DNA of 64,000 bases from Pyropia yezoensis. Taxonomy: Eukaryota > Rhodophyta > Bangiophyceae > Bangiales > Bangiaceae. The DNA is taken from the NCBI GenBank assembly GCA_009829735.1, contig CM020618.1, forward strand, positions 33,766,894 to 33,830,893, written 5' to 3'. Shown piece after piece: positions 50,483-61,537 of the stretch. How positions within the stretch are numbered: the first letter of the stretch is position 1; each line of letters starts with the position of its first letter. Position numbers and translations under genes: made by a program. The notes beneath the pieces are model-generated. The model saw nothing but the letters and a program-made list of their open reading frames with translations. It was not told where the DNA came from and did no database searches.

Positions 50483-53134
50483 ATGGTGGATCCCTCTCCA
50501 TCTGGCAGCAGCCGGGCGGGCGGCAGCGGCACCCGCCGCCGCAGCGGGAGCAGCGGCCGCCGGCGACGTTCGTCAGCTGGCGGTGGCGGTGGGGGTGGTG
50601 GCGGCGGCGGGGGTGGCGGCGGCGGCGGCGGCGGTGGCGGCGGTGACGGTGGCCCGCTGCCCCCCCCGCCTCCTCCTGCGGCCACGGACGGCCACACCCC
50701 CCCCGACGAGGACGATCTGTACGGGCTGCTGGGCATTGAGCGGGACGCCCCCCCCGGTGCCATCAAGTCGGCCTACTACCGGCAGTCCCAAAAGTACCAC
50801 CCCGACAAGCACCGCGGTGCGTCGGCGGTGGCGGCCGCGACCGCCTCCTTCACGCGCGTCAAGGACGCGTACGAGGTGCTGTCCCACCCGGTGCTGCGGC
50901 GTGTGTACGATTCGCTGGGCATGGCCGCCGTGCGCACCGCGCAGGAGCCGTCGATGTCGCTGACCACCTACGAGTCATTTGCGCGCGACTACACCGCCGC
51001 CGCCGAGGCGGCAGACGATGGGGCGGGGGCGGGTGGCAACGGCGCTGGTGGCGGCGGCGCGGGTGGGCGCCGCCGGGTGGGCGTCGACGCCTCTTTTGCT
51101 GTGCGCAACTCGGTGGAAGCCGCGTTTGACGCCACCGGTCTGGTGGTGGCCCTTCAAGATGAGGTGGCCCGCGGCTGGCGGCGGGCCGTGGCGGGGTGGG
51201 GGGCGGGGAAGGGCACCCCCGACGACGGGGCGACGGCTGCTTACGATGTAGACGACGACCCGTACGCCATGTACGATGACCTTGCTGACGAGGTATCGCC
51301 GCTGTCCCTGCAGCGCACCGTCCTCCGCACCTCTGGCACCGCTTTCCTCGCTGCGTCAGACTCGGTGCACGTGGCAGTTGAGGTGGGTTCTGCCGCTGCT
51401 GGGCGGTCTCCTGCCAGCGGGGGCACCCTGGAGCTGATGGGCGTCCACGCATTTGGCGCCGCCACCACTGGCGAGGTGTGGGCGGTGGTGCCCGCAGACC
51501 CCACCGCCGCCACCGTGATGGGCGGGCGGGTGCGTCGTGAGCTCACCGACGCGGACGCCCTGTCGTTTGACGTGTCGGCGGGCACGATGGGGCTGGTGCC
51601 GCGGCCATAGACCCTCGGCCTGGGTCTCACCGTCGACCGGCAGCTGACTGCCCGCTCCTTAGCCAGCCTGTGCCTCCGCGCGGGGCGGGGGGCGGGCGTG
51701 TCACTGTCGGTGGACCGGGGGGAGATGGAGGTGGAGCCGAGTGAAACTGGCTCCTCGGACGAGGACGAGGACGGCGGTGGTGTTGGGGGCAGCAGTGACG
51801 ATGATGACAGCGACGGGAGTGAGGCGGCGGACGCCGACCTGGTGGATGGCGCCAGCTCGTCCGACTCGGACTCGGATGTATCGCGGGCCACCCGCCAGCG
51901 GCGGCGGCGACGGCGGCGGCAGCGGCAGCGGCGGCAAGCGGGCTCCCCCCCAGACCCCGCGACGGCGGCGGCGGTGGTCAAGCCGTGGGCGCGGCTGTCG
52001 GCGCTGGACAAGGTGGCACGGTTGGCGTTTATGCCCCTCACCGCCGCCCTGTCGCCGACCGTGTGGGCCCCCGTGTCTGCGTCGGCAAGCACCTCCCTGG
52101 GCGCTTCAGGCGCCGAGGCGCGGCTGACCGTCCGCCGTCCCGTTGTCGACGGTGCCCCCTTTTTCCTCCCCACCTCCCCCACGGTGGCCGCTGCCGCCGC
52201 GTCTGCGTCGGCCGCCCGCCGCCGCGCCGCCGCAACGGCCACCGCCCGCGCTCGCCGGCGGGCGCTGTCACGTGCGCCCGGCTCGCCAGGTCCGTACGTC
52301 GAGGCGACCGCATCACCGGGCTTGACGTCGGGGTCGTGGGCATTGGAGGGCGGCGGCGGCCGGCGGTGGGCGTCAGCCACCAGCACCGGCTTGTCCCTCC
52401 GGTACGCGTCGGAAGGGCTGTCGCTACGGGTGGGGGTGTCCCGTGGCGGTCACACGCTGTCGGTGCCCCTCCTGCTGGCAGGCGGAGGGGTGGCGGACGT
52501 GGCGGCCGCCGCGGCGGCGGCGGTCGCCACCGCTGCGATGGCGGCAGTGCTCGAGGTGGGGATCATTGCGCCGCTGCGGGCGGCCCTGGCCGCGTCGGCC
52601 GCGTCGGCCGCTCGGGAGCACCGCCGCGCGGCGGCGGCGGCGGAGCGGGCCGAGGCGGCGGGCGTGACAGAGCTGCTTGCCGAGGCAGTGGCGGCGTCTG
52701 AGCGGCGAGAGGCGGCGGCCCCCGGGGGGGGCCTCCTCATTGAGCGCGCCGTGTATGGCGCGCGGTCGGCGGTGGAGGCAGAGACGCGCAACGGCCCGCG
52801 CGTGGAGGGGGTGGCAGCAGAGGAGGAACGGGAGATGATTGAGGTGCGGGACGCCATCCAGGCACTCGTCTAGGGGAGCGTCGTGCAGGTGGCGGCCGCC
52901 TCCAAAACAGAGCTGATGGACGTTTGGGACCCGACGGCGGGGGGGGCGGCGACGCCCAAGAGCCTCCGCGTTTGGTATCGCTTCCGGGGGCGGCCGCATG
53001 TGTGTACAGTCAAGGATGGGGGAGTGTTGGAGATGCCCCTCTCCAAGCACCTGTCCCTGGAGGAGGCTGAGGAAGCTGCCGCTGGCGTAGGAGGCGGCGG
53101 CGGCGGCGGCGGCGCTTCGTCTGCAGCGACATAG
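50483..53134 (+). CDS. DNAJC11: DNAJC11-like J-domain protein with two in-frame TAG codons
   Basis: ATG 50483 (MVDPSPSGSSRAGG). After a Gly tract the J-domain spans about residues 73-150: DDLYGLLGIERDAPPGAIKSAYY, YHPDKH (HPD intact), YEVLSHPVLRRVYDSLGM. The body matches DNAJC11: a beta-rich middle, GGHTLSVPLLLAG followed by a hydrophobic segment (AMAAVLEVGIIAPL), a charged coiled coil, and the terminal domain (LLIERAVYGAR; TELMDVWDPTAGG; KSLRVWYRFRGRPHVCTV). TAG occurs in frame at 51608-51610 (between VPRP and TLGLGLTVDRQL) and 52871-52873 (between IQALV and GSVVQV). Homology-like sequence continues in the same frame across both. The true stop is TAG at 53132. DNAJC11 works with the MICOS/MIB machinery at mitochondrial membranes. 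About 882 codons. Nonsense mutation, sequence error or readthrough cannot be separated here. Confidence 0.75.
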
Positions 53135-53569
53135 GAAGGTTGACATTGTTTCTGGGGTTGAGACATGGTCGCGGTCTTATGATGCGTCGACCACGGGGAG
53201 GGCGCAGAGAGGAGGGGTATGGCGGTGTTTGGGGGAGGTGGGTGGGTCGTGGTGACGCGAGCGCAGTCAGCTAGGACAGCTGGCACGCAGGGGCCGGGAA
53301 CCGGTCGGCCGCATGTCCCGCGTTGCTATGCTGCTGTGTACGGCAGCAGTGCTCGTGCGCCCGCCGACCCGGTTGTGTGCGACGCAGAGCCGGCCCGCCA
53401 CCCAATTTTGGCATTACCGTCAGCTCGTATGGACGGCAGAGAAAAAAAACAAAGAACGCATGCCAAAAAAACTGTATATGTCGCAGCGCTCCATGGCTTG
53501 TGCGCCCCGCCAACATTGAGGGCACCCCCCTCAGAACAGCACCCGTTGGTCCGGTCCTACGCACGGCCA
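53135..53569. other. Convergent spacer
   Basis: Lies between the 3' ends of DNAJC11 (plus) and PSMA4 (minus), so it should hold both polyadenylation regions. A-rich stretch at 53441-53475. No gene seen. Confidence 0.5.
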
Positions 53570-54625
53570 TTAGTTGTCCTTTGGCGGTGCAAGCAGGTTG
53601 GATTGCTTCAGCAGCACCTGCAGCTCACTCTCGTCCAATGTGTGGTACACGGGCGTCGCGGCCCCCTCTGGGTGGGAAAGGGTGCAAAGCTCCAACTTGT
53701 CAGGGGACAGGGTTGTCGCGTCCATCGTCTTGCTTAGCACCTTGATGGCCAGGAGCAGCGCGTCGTTGAGGGAAAGGTCCTCCTTGTAGTCAGACTTGAG
53801 GATGCTCTGCGCCGCCGCCGAGTTGGCACCAATCGCTGTCGCCTTCCACCCCCCATAGTTGCCAGACGGGTCGCTCTGGTACAGCTGGTACTTGTAATGC
53901 CGGTCCCAGCCGGCAAACAAAAAGGAGATGCCAAACGGCCGGAGACCACCAAACTGGGTGTATCCCTGCTTGGTATCGCAGATCTGCTGCACGAGGTATT
54001 CCACGGGGATAGGCTGCTGATAGGCGTAAAGGTAGCGCTGGGCCCCAAGGCGGGCCTCGTTGATAAGAATGTTGGCGTCCGCGGTGATACCCTGCATGTG
54101 CGAGTGGACGTGCAGAATACATCAGACGAGCAAGAGGGCACACGGCCAATGGACCGAGGCCACACCCGCAGCCAGATCATCGCATGTGGCAGCAGCACCT
54201 CAAGGGCATGACAGAGACACGAACCAGTCAGAAACTCCATCCGCAATGGCCTCTGCGGTCGACGCGCCCACGCATATCACGCAGCATTCCCGAGAGCGGC
54301 TGGCCACGCGGCCAAGCCAGTGCACCACGTCGCCGTCGCAGAGCCCGCGATCCTCCGCTCGCCACGCCCCCTGACACACAGCTCATCGATCAACGTACAG
54401 CCACGGCACAGGCCACGTGCTTATCCACGATATACATCTTCTCCGAAGTCTTGGCCACCTCCAGCAGCTTGGACGTAATCTTTTTCTCCGCCGCCAGCAC
54501 AATCCCGTGCGGGGACAGCACCCCCACAGCGGCGCCGGCGTGGCCAATCGCCTCCATCGCGTACTCTACTTGGTAGAGACGCCCCTCGGGCGAGAAGATG
54601 GTCGTCCGTGCGTCACAGCGCCTCC
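53570..54625 (-). CDS. PSMA4: 20S proteasome subunit alpha type-4
   Basis: Two exons are clear: 54625-54400 and 54091-53570, split by a 308-bp intron with GTACGT donor and ATGCAG acceptor, joining CAVA to GITADANIL. Residues follow PSMA4 closely: [22 protein letters not shown] (the alpha-subunit N-terminal signature), [83 protein letters not shown]. The first two or three codons must come from a small upstream exon, because an acceptor (acaagcag) precedes GGAGG at 54625; I could not place it. Alpha subunits form the outer gate ring of the proteasome in nucleus and cytosol and are not proteolytic. The C-terminus (LLAPPKDN) is shorter than the animal one. No lesions. Confidence 0.95.
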
Positions 54626-55410
54626 CTGCTTGTAAAACGCGCGAAAATAGGGGGGAGTGAGTACAGTCAGCAAAAAGACACGCGCCAGGGCATGCGGGGG
54701 TCGACATGGGGCGGACACATCCCAACCCAGTCAGGCAGAAGGTCACAGAGAATTATGGATGTCAGCAGGGTACCTCGAGCGCGCTTGCCAATGACCAACT
54801 GCCAAGATGACCTGGGTGATGATGAAGCCTAGGTCATTGCAGGGTATGTACTACCAGCAACAGACGACCGCCTTGGTCAGCAGGAGGCCCAGATGGCGGC
54901 CGATGGGTCACCGGATCGTCGCAGCGCTCGCCAGAAGAATGCAGGTACAAGGCGTACCATGACGTAACAATAAGAAACAAAGAAGAACCAGCCCAACCGT
55001 AGCAGTCACCCTTCGGCGGGGGGCTGGTGACAGGAGCAGGAAGGAACAGGATGGCAGAGACGCTGCCGAATGCTGGCGTAGTGACTGCCACCACTCGCGA
55101 TGCCGACAGCGCAGTCCATTGGCATGCCTTGGCGAGTGCTTTCTGTCCTTATATTGGAATTGAGCCACCGCCCACGCACAAATCCTGTGCACTGGTCATT
55201 AGGTGCGCAATGACTTGGAGGCAATTTTTTCCATACGTCGCTTTATGCGGCAGCCAATGGGGAAAGAGAAAGACCCCGTTGCGTGCCCCCCACCTCCTCT
55301 TCTTCGCCAAGGCTTGTCTTCGCCAAACCGCCCCTCACACCTTGACTTGTCCCTCGTTGCCTCCGTTCCTGAACCACTCCTGTCCATCATGTCCCCCCCC
55401 CCCCTCCCAG
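54626..55410. other. Divergent promoter region
   Basis: Shared upstream DNA of PSMA4 (minus) and the possible longin-type gene (plus); it must contain the missing PSMA4 first exon. A C run at 55393-55408 followed by CTCCCAG abuts the ATG at 55411, so a 5'UTR intron is possible. Nothing else is recognised. Confidence 0.4.
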
Positions 55411-56740
55411 ATGATTCGCAACTGTATGATCATCTCTGCCCGTGGTGGTATCGTTCTTTACCGCGCTGTCCTGACGGCGGGCCTACCCACCCCCCCCCGC
55501 CTCGTCGGCGGCCTCCTCACCGCCCTGGCCGAGTACGCGGCGCGGTCAGTCGGCGGGAACCCTCCCTTTGCGCTGTCCCATGTGGTGCTTGGCTCTTTTT
55601 CCCTGACGCTCGCCTCCCACCGCTCCCTCCTCTGCGCCGTCTTTCACGACAGCACCGACGGGGAGGCGGTCGGGCGGGTTTTGGCGGGCCGCCTCGTCCG
55701 CGCATTTGCGGCAGAGTATGGCAGCAAGGTGGAGGCGGTGCACCTAGCGCACGTGGGGGGGGTGGAGGAGGAGTTCCGGGCCTTTGGGGGGCGCCTCCGG
55801 GGCATGATTGACGGATGTGTGGGGCCCGTCATGCGCCACCGTACGTTGGACTTGCAAGTTGGGGGGCGAGGGGGGGGAGGGGACGGGATGCCGCCGCGTT
55901 TGTGAAGAGAGCGGGCTTCCGGGCGGGAAGGGTGTGGTCATGCACGCGCGGAACACCAACGGTTAGCGTGGGAAGGAGAGTTGCCCGCGAATTTTCGTTC
56001 GATGGTTGGTCACGCCTGGGATGGGCATGGGGCAGCCGTATTGGCGTCGCCACGACCTCCCGGCCTTGTGGTGTGAGGCTGCCGCTCTGTTGCGCGCCTT
56101 GCGTCCGACCGTTTTTCCTGATACTGCCTTGTGGTGCCTGGTCGTCGTTTCTCGGGTACCTGGCCGCAGTACTGGATATGGCCGCTGACGCGCGCCCTTT
56201 TATGCTGTTCCGTTGGTCTGTTCTCTTTTCTTCTGCTCGCAATGCCTTACCGCCCCCGACTGTGCCCCCCCGTCCTTCCTGTGCCCCCCCCTTCATCCGC
56301 GTGCGTGATGGATTCCTATTGTTGTGCCCACATTCTGCTGTTTCCCCCCCTCAGTGGACCGTCACCCCCTCATCGACCACACCCTCCTCTTCCGCCCACG
56401 ACCCGGCTGTATCGTCACCTCCCTGGGCTCCCTCGTGCACGTGACGCCAACCGCCGCGGCTGGCGCCGCCTCTGCGGCCGCCGCCGTGTCCGCGGCGCTC
56501 GCGGCAGGTGCCGACGTGATGGCAGGCGGCGGCGACGTGGCGGCCGTCATTGCGGTGGGGCCGGCGGTCCGGGTCCACCGGCTGCCGCGGGGAACGGTGC
56601 TGGTGGTGGTTCGCTGCGTGGGCGGCCGGTGGGGCGGCGGCGCGGGGGGGTGGGCGCCCCTGGCCGTTGACCTGAACCTGGTCATGCGCGTGCTCGGCGG
56701 GCTGGCTGACATTGGCGACCGCCTACTGGGGTGGGGGTAG
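55411..56740 (+). CDS. Possible longin-fold trafficking protein, two exons
   Basis: Exon 1 is 55411-55840 and exon 2 56355-56740, with a 514-bp GTACGT...CTCAG intron in phase 1. The result is 271 residues in one frame. It starts MIRNCMIISARGGIVLYRAV, a hydrophobic strand typical of longin or roadblock-like folds. Then SFSLTLASHRSLLCAVFHDS and RVLAGRLVRAFAAEYGSKVEA give the following strands and helix in the longin order. Exon 2 has HPLIDHTLLFRPRPGCIVTS, VAAVIAVGPAVRVHRLP and VLVVVRCVGGRW, suggesting a second beta-rich module. No transmembrane or SNARE segment is present. Longin-domain proteins act in vesicle traffic and small-GTPase regulation; the particular family is not identified. The CAG directly before the ATG leaves an upstream coding exon possible. 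Confidence 0.6.
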
Positions 56741-56801
56741 CGGGGCGCCACTGGCGGCGGTTTGGCTTAGACACGGCGGGTTAGTGTTTCCAGTGGCCTG
56801 A
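56741..56801. other. Short spacer
   Basis: Nothing supported. Confidence 0.3.
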
Positions 56802-57032
56802 TGCAGCGGCTGCGGTGTTGCGACCTGCAACGAGCCGTCGCCGATCGCCCGACGCGGCCGCGCTGCAGTGTCAGTCGAACTCCTCGTTGCCGCGCCCCTG
56901 CTCGAGTCGGGCGCGACGGTGACGATGGACAAGCTGGCGGTCGGCGACAGCGTGCGCGTTTCGGCCGACGCCTTCTCGCGCGTCTTTATGTTTACGCACA
57001 AGGTCGCCCCCCCCACAGCATCAATTAAATAG
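56802..57032 (+). pseudogene. Fragment of a Hint (hedgehog/intein) domain
   Basis: A 76-codon open frame without ATG. It reads ESGATVTMDKLAVGDSVRVS and then SRVFMFTHK, which matches the beginning of Hint domains (x-G-x-x-V-x-M-x-x-L-x-x-GD-x-V ... V-x-x-F-x-H). The catalytic N-terminal Cys normally before GATV is absent (LLESGATV), and the frame ends at TAG 57030 soon after the His. It is therefore a relic or one exon of a degraded gene. Confidence 0.4.
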
Positions 57033-57391
57033 GCTCATACGTACACCTCCATGCCCCCCCCCCCCCCCCCCCCCCCCCACGTCGCCTCGACCTCCGCCTC
57101 CACCCCCACTGTCCACGCCCCTCCTCCCCCTCAGAGCGCGTCTGCCGCGTTGCGCGCCCGAAAGGCCATGGCGCGGAGGATGTCCGCCTCGGCGCGCACC
57201 CGCTCCCCGGCTGGGCACCCTGCTTCTGCCGCCCCTAGTTCCCTAGGGCCACTGCCACTAACCGTAATGCCCGTCGACCACACCGCCCCCAAGTAGGTCT
57301 TGTCACAAATGTTGAAGACATACTAATGCAATGAGACGTTGTGGTGGCCTCGGCTGCCCTGGGCACGAACGACACGCCGTCCATCACCCTG
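57033..57391. other. C-rich spacer
   Basis: Holds a C run at 57056-57078 and no protein-like frame. Confidence 0.4.
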
Positions 57392-57797
57392 TCAGGAAGG
57401 ACACCCCCGCCCACGCAAAAACGCCGCATTGACGCGTTTCGCATGATCGAGGGACACGCCCCCGTAGGTCCGGATCATGTTGGTCCACCTGATGTACAAA
57501 CGGGCCGCTACCCTCCTCGACTCCAGTTCGTCGCCCCGAAGTCTTTTGTTGCTGGGCCTCGGTGTGAGCGACATGGGCAGTTCACCTCCGTGGTTCTCCA
57601 GCCACGCGATCATGTCCTTGACGAGAGGCCCTTGCCGCGCATGCAGGGCTCGCTCTGCACGACTTGCACGGTCCACCTCCCACTCAAAGTCCTGGTCGGT
57701 GACGCCCGTTCCAAGGTCCACTCGCTCGCTGTACGTGTACGTGTAACGCTGCCCCCATTGGTGGGGCCATGTGACGGCGTCACAAACGGTACAGACA
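57392..57797 (-). pseudogene. Orphan exon-like ORF, function unknown
   Basis: Open from just after TAG (57798-57800) to a stop at 57392, about 134 codons with no ATG before residue ~25. Composition is protein-like and unlike the local low-complexity background: CTVCDAVTWPHQWGQRYTY, DFEWEVDRASRAERALHARQ, VKDMIAWLENHGGELPMSL, RVAARLYIRWTNMIRTYGG. The CxxC near the start could bind zinc. The TAG on its upstream side doubles as a splice acceptor (CTTAG), so it may be a last exon. I do not recognise the family; a transposon origin is possible given the setting. Confidence 0.4.
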
Positions 57798-59067
57798 TAC
57801 TAAGCCGGCGCTGCGAGGTCTAACCGCGATGTACGGCGATACATCGTCCTAGTCGACGGATTTAATGTGGATCATCGGCCGCTAATCAGCAATTCTTGCG
57901 CCCACCGGAGCTCGATTGCGCCGGACCTGTCGCAGGGACGTCACCAGGAAGCACGCGCTGGCCGCGTGGACGGGCCCACATCCGTCGCGGTCGGTTAACC
58001 GCATCCACCGCAGATGGCGTCACGCTGATTCACCCCCCTCCTTCCCCATTGCCCACGTGCGCGGCTCCCCCCCCCCCCCCCCCCCCCCCCGCCTGCTGCC
58101 CTTACGCTGGCGCCCGACGTACGTGCCGAATCGATCGGGCCACACACCTCCAGGTATCTTCCTCGGTCCTGCACGATCTACGAGTGCATGTCTCCGACGA
58201 CCCCAACTCCTCTCGTCTCTCCGTGTCAAACGCGACTTTCCTTCGGTCTGCCTTTCGTCATTCTTCCCCGTCCGGCCCCGCTCACCTTCAATCGCTTCTG
58301 GCTCAATTTGCTGCTGCTGCCCCTCCACCTCCTCCCTTCGATTGCTTTTGACTGTGACTTGCTCTCTGCTCCCCACGACTGCGTGTGCTTTTTGTCTCCC
58401 TTCTTGCCAGCGGTGGACGGCAGTGTTGTCGGCGTTCAAGGGAGGGCAAGATTGACGCGGTGGCCATCCGGGATCTACCTCACTAAATCGCCGCGAGTAG
58501 CAGGAGCGGCAACGGGACAGCGTGCGGGGGCTGGAGCCGATGGAGAGAGAGGAGGGCGGAGGTGAGCTGCAGAGAGGGGGTGTTCCATCAGCGGTATGTG
58601 TCTTGTTGGTGAGAGTACTTGCTGCTGCTTGTTTCCCTGGGTCATGCTCCACGCATGTGCATGAATGCGAGCGGACGTTTTACCAGCCGTGGTGGGGGTG
58701 ACTTTGACGCTTTGTTCTTTATGGTGCATCGTTCCATCGTCCTCCAGCTAGGTCCCGTGAGGGAGACGGAGAGTTTTGTGTGTCGCCACACTCTCGACCT
58801 CTGTCTCGCAGCACATGTAGCACGTGTCGCAACGATGGGTGCCGCCTCCGACAAATAAATAAATCTTCTTGACAGGGCTCACGTTGCATCGAGTCATAAA
58901 TTACACTCGCAGAAAGGATCTAGCCGTGGCGCACGCCACATGTGGCGTGCTGCAGCACGGTCCTCTCCGTGTCGGCGGCAGCTGCGACCTCGCCTACGTG
59001 CCGCCGTTTTTCTTCCCGAACCGCCCTTTTGCTTCCTCCCCTCCCCTGCTTCCCTCGGTTGCTGCCT
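57798..59067. other. Spacer, no supported gene
   Basis: C run at 58069-58090. A minus-strand frame of 58645-58020 is rich in Arg/Glu/Gln and could be an upstream exon of the preceding fragment, but nothing decides it. AATAAATAAAT at 58854-58864 resembles a polyadenylation region. Confidence 0.4.
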
Positions 59068-60950
59068 ATGGCACCCCCATCGGTCAAGAGCCTTCGCAAC
59101 TTGCTGAAGGATCATGGCCTGTCAACCAACGGCACTAAGGAGGTGCTGCTCCAGCGCTGCCGAGAGAAAGGTGTAGACTACGCCCGAGCTGGTGGGCGCG
59201 GGATCGATCCAACCGCCACGCCTGCTGCTCCCGCGCCCCGCTCTGATGCGCTCCCATCCGGGTCTTCTGTCCCGCTCTCTGCTCCTCGCGGGATGCATCT
59301 TTTGGGTCCTCGTGCCCCTCCCTCCGCCCCTCGTGGTCCGAATCTCTCTGGCGGTGCCGGCCCTGTCGCCGCCCCGTGCCCCGCAGGTGGATCATCCTTT
59401 GCCCCTCACCCTCGCCCTTGTGCTCCGAGCTCTGTGCCTCATGGCGGCCCTGGGGGGGGGGCGCTGCCCATCACGGCCAGCGGCTCTCCCCAAGGGCCCC
59501 CCGCAAGTCCAAGCGGGGCAGCTGACGCTCGACAGACGGACGCTGCTGCTGCGTCCCTGTCGCCTACCCAGCTATCCCCTGGGGTCCGGCAACGTGCTCC
59601 CCCTTTTACCAAGCACGAAAAACTGCGTCTCGGGCACGTTTTTTGCGAGGGCGACACGGCGTCGGTTGTGATTGCTTCCCGGGGGCCTATGACCCGACCG
59701 CAGAAGGACGCCAGGACGAGCCGTATGGCCGTGTGGGTGGTGCTCGTGGCCGAGATGTTCAACAGCGACGAGGTCTTTGACGTCCCCGTCGAGTGTGCCG
59801 ACGGCGGTATTGACCCCAATCTGCACCCCCACCAGCGCACCGGAGAATTTTTGAAGTCCAAGTGGACCGAGGTGCGCGCTCTTTCTGTCTGGCTTTTCTT
59901 TGTGTGTTCTTCGTGGCGTACGCGCCTGGTATTCGGTTTGGCGGGGAGGGGGGGGGGACGTCAGGGAGGGGGGGGGACCGTGAGGGGTGGGGGGGGACGT
60001 GCGGGAGGGGGGAGACCGTGAGTGGGGGGGGGACCGTGAGGGAGGTGGGGGACAGTGAGGAAGGGGGACCGTGAGGGGAACGCGACGCTAGGGGGCACTT
60101 CCTGGCAGAGGAGTGCGGGGTGAATGCTTTGTCCCGCCTGTTGGTGACCGTCTATGTTGGCGTGTCGTCCGGTTTACCGGCAACCTGTCACCTCCAGCCG
60201 TGGGTGGTGACAGGCGGGACTATCCCACGCGCAAGGAGCGTTGTGTGCACGCGCGGCCGCGGGTACATGGGGGCTTGGGGTGTTGGGGGTGCTCCCGGGG
60301 ATGTTGCCCTCGCCTGACCCCCTGTCTGAGAGCGGCGCGGCACGTCAGCATGCACGTTTGACTGTTTCTTTTCGCATGGTCCGGCGGCTGACTCATTTTT
60401 GTTCTCGTTCTTTTGTTTGACTATGCAGCTGGGCTTTTTTTTTTGGAATACGTACAAGGACTACATCAAGTCTGGCCAAAACGACCCCTCCAAGTGGGGG
60501 GACTTTTCTGATGGGGACACCACCCTGGACTACCTCTTCGTCCTGTTTGAGAAGAAGAGCTTGGTTCTCGACCTCATCAACCCCGACGTCGGAGAGGCGG
60601 GCGTGGAAGGGGACACCCCACTGGGGGAGGGCCAGGGGACACGCCAGGCGTCGTCGACCCGGCGCAAGAAGCGCCGGGTCGAAGGTGATGGACCACCCGC
60701 CCTGAATGCGTTGGTATCTCACTCCGCTGACATGGCAGCCTCGGTGAAGAGGCAGACGGACATGTCCGAACTTTCTTCTCTCTCCCAAACTTTGAAGAAC
60801 CTCAAGGAGGCCGACGCCGACCCCGAGCTCATTGCGTCTGTGAACGCCCGCCTGCGCCATGCTCTGCTTGCTGGTCGGCCGCATCCGCAACCATCTTCCT
60901 CTTCGGTGCCCAGCGAGGGTGGTGGGGAGCCTGCGAGTCAGGCTTTGTGA
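59068..60950 (+). CDS. SAP-domain protein with unknown conserved-looking core
   Basis: Exon 1 is 59068-59871 and exon 2 60429-60950, phase 0, giving 441 residues; the donor is GTGCGC and the acceptor ATGCAG. Residues 3-38 form a SAP motif (VKSLRNLLKDHGLSTNGTKE, VLLQRCREKG), a nuclear DNA-binding module. A Pro/Ala/Ser linker follows. About 205-330 make a globular core that spans the splice: KLRLGHVFCEGDTASVVIAS, SRMAVWVVLVAEMFNSDEVF, TGEFLKSKWTE, then WNTYKDYIKSGQND, LDYLFVLFEKKSLVLDLINP. After this come a nuclear-localisation-like STRRKKRRVEG and a helical tail. The core is not one I recognise. A role as a chromatin or transposon accessory factor is inference from the SAP motif and the neighbouring Harbinger element. 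Confidence 0.65.
59945..60090. repeat. G-rich minisatellite in the SAP-gene intron
   Basis: About eight degenerate copies of a 15-20 bp unit resembling GGGGGACCGTGAGG/GGGGGACGTGCGG, all within the intron 59872-60428. Confidence 0.7.
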
Positions 60951-61537
60951 GCATCTGAGAGGAGGAATACTGTGGGTATGAATACGCTCTGGAGAGCGGG
61001 GGGGACGAGAGCGCGGACGTAGAGGGACGCGGAAGCACGTGAGTGGGACTTGATGCGGGGACGGGGGGGGGGAGTAGGGGGGTAGAGGGGGGCGGAAGAA
61101 GGGGACTGGGAGTTGCTACGAGAGGTTTGAGTGCCCGTGGCGGTAGATAGGATATTTCGTCCGGCAGGGGGGGGAGGGCCGGCACGTGACTCCAAATCTC
61201 TGGGAACTATGAAACGAGAGGGACGTCGGAGCGCCGCTCTTTGTACAAGTTATCTTCACGGGGCCCTTTCCGCGACGGACCCGAGGCGCCAGGGGCGTCC
61301 TTGCCGCGGCGGGGCGGAGCCACGCGGCGCCCGCCGAAGGCGGGCGCGTCCGGGCAGCGCGCGGGGGCGCAGCGGGGGGAACTTGCGGGCCGCCCCCCCC
61401 CCTATTGTTGAAAGGCTCCCCACCTGCTGCCGCCGCGCCGCCGCGGTAGGCGTCGAGGTGGCGGGTTGACGTGCTCCCGCTGCCTGCGCGCGTGGACTAG
61501 GCCACTGTGTGGTACAGGAAACGGTAATAGTTTATTT
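60951..61537. other. Spacer between convergent genes
   Basis: Contains G-rich and palindromic GC stretches (61290-61400). Nothing coding is supported. If the Harbinger element has a terminal repeat it should lie here, but I did not find one. Confidence 0.4.

Noticed and set aside
50483-53134. Genetic-code reassignment of TAG
   Set aside because: TAG is the natural terminator of the F-box gene, of this same gene and of the possible longin-type gene, so wholesale reassignment is not supported by this window.
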